Below are positions 12,655-14,790 of a stretch of 14,790 bases of DNA, one piece after another. The DNA is from JBIOYL01 sp044870185. GTDB lineage: Bacteria > Actinomycetota > CALGFH01. The stretch is from positions 1-14,790 of the forward strand of contig JBIOYL010000057.1 of the NCBI GenBank assembly GCA_044870185.1, written 5' to 3'. Position 1 is the stretch's first letter. Every line of letters starts with the position of its first letter. The notes beneath the pieces were generated by a model that was given only the letters and a program-made list of their open reading frames with translations, ran no database searches and had not been told where the DNA came from. A program made the translations under genes and the position numbers.

Positions 12655-13751
12655 GTCGTGTAGATGCGCTCGTCCACGAGCTGCTCGGTCACGAAGCCGC
12701 CGTTGGGATCGAAGCAGGAGAAGGCGAAGCGCTTCCGCAGCTCGAAGTCGATCAGGTCCACGCCGCCGCGGTTCTTCTCGAGCGAGAAGACGATCCAGTT
12801 CTTGAAGCTCTCGGCGACGTTGGGCTGGTAGACCACGTGGTGGCGGGCCACGCACTGGAACTTGTCGTTCATGATCAGCACCATGTCCGCCTCGTACATG
12901 AGCGCGGAGCCGCCGCGCAGGTGGTGGATGCGCATGCGCTTGGACCTGAGGCCTTCGATGTCGGCCGCCACCACGGCGACCATGGCCACGCCCTCGCGCA
13001 TGGCCAGCTCCTTGAGCCCCTCGACGATACGGCGAACCTTGTCCTCCTCCCGGTCTGGCTCAGGGTGGACCGCCACCTTCTGCAGGTAGTCGACGATGAC
13101 CAGCAGCGGCCCGTGCCCCGGGCAGGTGCGGGCCATCTCGCCGATCGCCTCGACGGTCGTGCGCGAGCCCGAGGCGGAAACGAGCAGGAGCTGATCGCAG
13201 TAGGTGGCGATGCGCCCGAGCACCGCCCGGATGGGCCCGAGCTCACCGAGCAGCGACACCAGGCCATCCTGCTCGCGGTGCGACTGCCGTGCCAGGAAGT
13301 TGCGCAGGTCGCCGATCCCGAGCGGGTCCGGGTCGCCGCCGAGCGCGCTCTCCATCGCGAGCAAGCGCTCCAGCAGGAACTCCTCGTCGTGCTCGTAGCA
13401 CAGGTACAGCACCCGGGCCCGGTCGGTCGCCGCGATGTGCCGCGCCATCTGCAGGGCGAAGGTCGTCTTGCCGAGCCCCTGGGCGCCGCCGACCAGCAGC
13501 AGCTCCCCGGCGTGCAGGCCGCCGTAGAGGTAGCTGTCCAGCGGCGTGAAGCCGGTCGGGATGCCCCGCAGGTTGTCGAGCCGCCCCGCCCGCACCTGCT
13601 GGTCGAGCCGGTCCAGCACCTCACCCACGCTGCGGATGCGGACCTCGCCGGCGCTATGAAGGTGCTGCCCGTCCAGCCGCGCTTCCCCGGATGTCGGCAC
13701 CGAGCCCCCCACTTGCCTGGTCGCTTCGCCGCCGGCTGCGGCGGGCGACAC
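12651..13751 (-). CDS. DnaB C-terminal-like RecA-fold ATPase without N-terminal domain
   Basis: This 366-residue protein carries the core of a DnaB-family motor. It has G-I-P-T-G-F-T-P-L-D at 63-72, Walker A G-A-Q-G-L-G-K95-T96-T, Walker B V-I-V-D221-Y-L-Q, R-G-G-S-A-L-M-Y-E-A-D around 279-289, and an arginine-finger-like E-K-N-R328-G-G. The DnaB N-terminal hexamerisation domain is missing; only about 60 residues precede the core. The usual S-Q-L-N-R sensor segment reads V-V-A-A-D-I-E-G. A replicative helicase is therefore unlikely; a KaiC- or RadA-like regulatory ATPase is as plausible. The GTG at 13751 lacks a ribosome site; in-frame GTG codons at 13712 and 13700 are alternatives, the latter behind a G-rich run. 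A weak TAGGCT at 13772-13767 could allow a nearly leaderless start. It forms a two-gene unit with the membrane protein downstream. Confidence 0.75.
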   Translation of the reverse strand: MSPAAAGGEATRQVGGSVPTSGEARLDGQHLHSAGEVRIRSVGEVLDRLDQQVRAGRLDNLRGIPTGFTPLDSYLYGGLHAGELLLVGGAQGLGKTTFALQMARHIAATDRARVLYLCYEHDEEFLLERLLAMESALGGDPDPLGIGDLRNFLARQSHREQDGLVSLLGELGPIRAVLGRIATYCDQLLLVSASGSRTTVEAIGEMARTCPGHGPLLVIVDYLQKVAVHPEPDREEDKVRRIVEGLKELAMREGVAMVAVVAADIEGLRSKRMRIHHLRGGSALMYEADMVLIMNDKFQCVARHHVVYQPNVAESFKNWIVFSLEKNRGGVDLIDFELRKRFAFSCFDPNGGFVTEQLVDERIYTT

Positions 13752-13874
13752 GTCGTTCGGGCTGCAAGCCTAGAAAGCCGAGGCGGCGGCGGCATCGGCA
13801 GAAGTGCCGAGGCCCGCTGCGCACGGTCCAGGATGGCTGCATCCGTGTGCGGCCGGCGCCTTCCGCCGGCACCA

Positions 13875-13904
13875 TTGCGGCAGGCGCCGGGCGATCGTTA
13901 GACT
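13875..13904 (+). promoter_or_regulatory. Probable promoter of the tRNA-Val gene
   Basis: TTGCGG at 13875-13880 and TAGACT at 13899-13904 are separated by 18 bases and match housekeeping-sigma -35 and -10 patterns (TTGnnn, TAnnnT). The -10 element ends 13 bases before the tRNA, leaving room for a short 5' leader removed by RNase P. The rest of 13752-13874 holds nothing I can assign. Confidence 0.5.
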
Positions 13905-13917
13905 TCCGGCCCGTACG

Positions 13918-13989
13918 GGGCGTGTAGCTCAGCGGGAGAGCGCTGCCTTCACACGGCAGAGGCCACAGGTTCGAAACCTGTCACGCCCA
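13918..13989 (+). tRNA. trnV: tRNA-Val, anticodon CAC
   Basis: The 72-base cloverleaf is complete. The acceptor stem GGGCGTG (13918-13924) pairs with CACGCCC (13982-13988), followed by discriminator A at 13989. The D arm is GCTC/GAGC and the anticodon stem is CTGCC/GGCAG with loop TTCACAC, giving anticodon CAC (valine, codon GTG). The T arm is ACAGG/CCTGT with loop TTCGAAA. The following bases are CCC, so the CCA end is not encoded and must be added by the nucleotidyltransferase. Confidence 0.96.
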
Positions 13990-14124
13990 CCCACCGTTTC
14001 CGCAGGTCAGCCGCTTGGCTCCTACTCCTTGTCGCCTCCTCGGAGTCCGTCACGGCCCGGCGGGGCCGCGCTGGGGCCGCGGCACCCTCGCCGGCAGGTC
14101 AATGAGGGTGTCCGCGATGCTGCT
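13990..14124. other. Noncoding stretch between tRNA-Val and the transposase remnant
   Basis: No convincing gene is present. There is a GC-rich hairpin (GGCCC at 14054-14058 with GGGCC at 14063-14067) and an overlapping alternative dyad (CCGCG at 14066-14070 with CGCGG at 14078-14082), neither followed by a T run. These could stop tRNA transcription weakly. One IS end should lie here if the element was once complete, but without the other end I cannot define terminal repeats or a target duplication. Confidence 0.4.
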
Positions 14125-14790
14125 TCAGGCGGGGACTCGGTGCAGCCACCGGCCGAGGCAGACCAGCGCCCCGGCAGCGCGGTAGAGATCCCGAACCCGG
14201 TAGAACCGACCCCGCCAGCGGCGCAACGACCAGGCATTGGCCAGATGCCCGATCGACTGCTCCACCAGCGCGTGCAGCCCGGCCTGGCAGCGGTTGTAGG
14301 CTCGTTGCGCGTCGAAGAGCCGGTCCTTGGTGCGCCGGTCCCCGACCGGGGCGTGCCAGTGCTCGCGGAGCTTTGCCATGCCCCGAAACCCCCGCTCCAG
14401 GAGGCTCGCCACGCCGGTGGCGTCCAGCACCTCGTCGAGCCCGGACAGCTTGACGAGCTCGTGCTCGTGGCAGCTGCCGGGCCAGCCGCCGTCGTACCAC
14501 AAAGGTCGCCATGGATGGTAGACACCGCCAGGCCCTGGGCGTGTGAGCGTAGCGTTTGGCGTCGTACCAGACCTTCTGGTTGTCCCATCCGCGGGGTCGT
14601 TGCACCCCGGGTCGCCAGCCCGTCGACCAAGACCGCCTCGCCGGTTCGGACCATCTCCCCAAGCGCTCGCGCAGGTCCTCAAGCGTGGTGATGAACGTGC
14701 CGTCGGGCTGGCAGTACCCGAGCGTGGCGAGCTCGTCGAGCAGCAGGTCCATGCTGGCGCCGACCTGAGTCTTGGAGATCCCGACCATCC
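14125..14790 (-). pseudogene. Degraded IS5-like (DDE_Tnp_4) transposase, 5' end outside window
   Basis: Transposase-like sequence runs along the minus strand but changes frame several times. From the window edge, one frame reads a helix-turn-helix-like part (S-K-T-Q-V-G-A-S-M-D-L-L-L). Near 14652-14665 it shifts to E-A-V-L-V-D-G, the first catalytic Asp. Near 14600-14612 it shifts back to D-N-Q-K-V-W-Y-D-A-K-R-Y, then near 14535-14545 to Q-G-L-A-V-S-T-I-H-G-D. Near 14500-14506 it shifts to a third frame holding W-P-G-S-C-H-E-H-E-L and V-E-Q-S-I-G-H-L-A-N-A-W, the catalytic Glu helix, and ends at a stop at 14125. The second catalytic position looks like Glu rather than Asp. Boundaries are approximate. 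The element cannot make an active enzyme. The joined order matches IS5-group DDE_Tnp_4 transposases; the N-terminus is cut by the window. Confidence 0.75.

Noticed and set aside
12655..12855. A longer N-terminus for the membrane protein
   Set aside because: The extra 67 codons overlap the conserved C-terminal part of the DnaB-like gene and give Arg-rich sequence; the GTG overlapping the upstream stop is a better start.
12651..13751. The chromosomal replicative helicase dnaB
   Set aside because: The N-terminal domain and linker are missing, the protein is about 100 residues short, and the neighbours are not replication genes.
14054..14082. An intrinsic terminator for the tRNA
   Set aside because: The hairpins are GC-rich but no T run follows, and two alternative pairings overlap; composition alone can explain them.
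14022..14654. Separate overlapping genes at the right edge
   Set aside because: Each open frame carries only a fragment of one transposase; the fragments join in order across frame changes, so they are one broken gene.

Overview
This is a high-GC window with dense, tightly packed genes, typical of an actinomycete-lineage bacterium (Actinomycetota). Support comes from the strong codon-position GC bias, the GTG starts, a tRNA gene without an encoded CCA end, and a Flp/Tad pilus locus without a CpaC-type outer-membrane secretin, as expected for a single-membrane cell. The genus cannot be told from the sequence.

Layout. Positions 1-175 are the leader of the pilus operon. It has a potential multi-stem RNA fold, an 11-bp tandem repeat and a strong Shine-Dalgarno sequence. 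Positions 176-8672 are eight same-strand genes of a Tad (tight adherence) pilus system: Flp prepilin, TadE-like pseudopilin, TadE/G-like secreted protein, CpaB/RcpC, CpaE/TadZ-like ParA ATPase with a degenerate receiver domain, CpaF/TadA secretion ATPase, a von Willebrand A-TadB fusion, and TadC. Gaps are short or negative (ATGA-type and 7-nt overlaps), so this is probably one operon. A perfect 7-bp inverted repeat lies directly after the tadG-like stop, between the pilin genes and the machinery genes. A ninth gene on the same strand (8688-11156) encodes an unusual protein: a receiver-like N-terminus, about 500 residues of Pro/Ala-rich linker with internal repeats, and a C-terminal GAF-like domain.

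On the minus strand, positions 13751 to 11140 hold a two-gene unit. The first gene is a DnaB-C/RecA-fold ATPase without the DnaB N-terminal domain. The second, overlapping it by a GTGA junction, is a polytopic membrane protein resembling GT-C glycosyltransferases. This unit runs tail-to-tail into the pilus operon with a 17-nt coding overlap. A tRNA-Val(CAC) gene with a recognisable promoter follows at 13918-13989. The window ends in a frameshifted IS5-like (DDE_Tnp_4) transposase remnant on the minus strand.

How the genes fit together. In the general Tad model, CpaF powers assembly through the TadB/TadC platform, CpaE/TadZ positions the apparatus, CpaB and the TadG-like protein lie at or outside the membrane, and Flp is the fibre subunit after processing by a prepilin peptidase that is not in this window. 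The VWA domain that proteobacterial TadG proteins often carry is absent from the TadG-like protein here and is instead fused to TadB. The least explained parts are the receiver-linker-GAF protein, the DnaB-like ATPase/GT-C pair, and a shared C-terminal T-P-G-x-C ending on both Flp and TadE.
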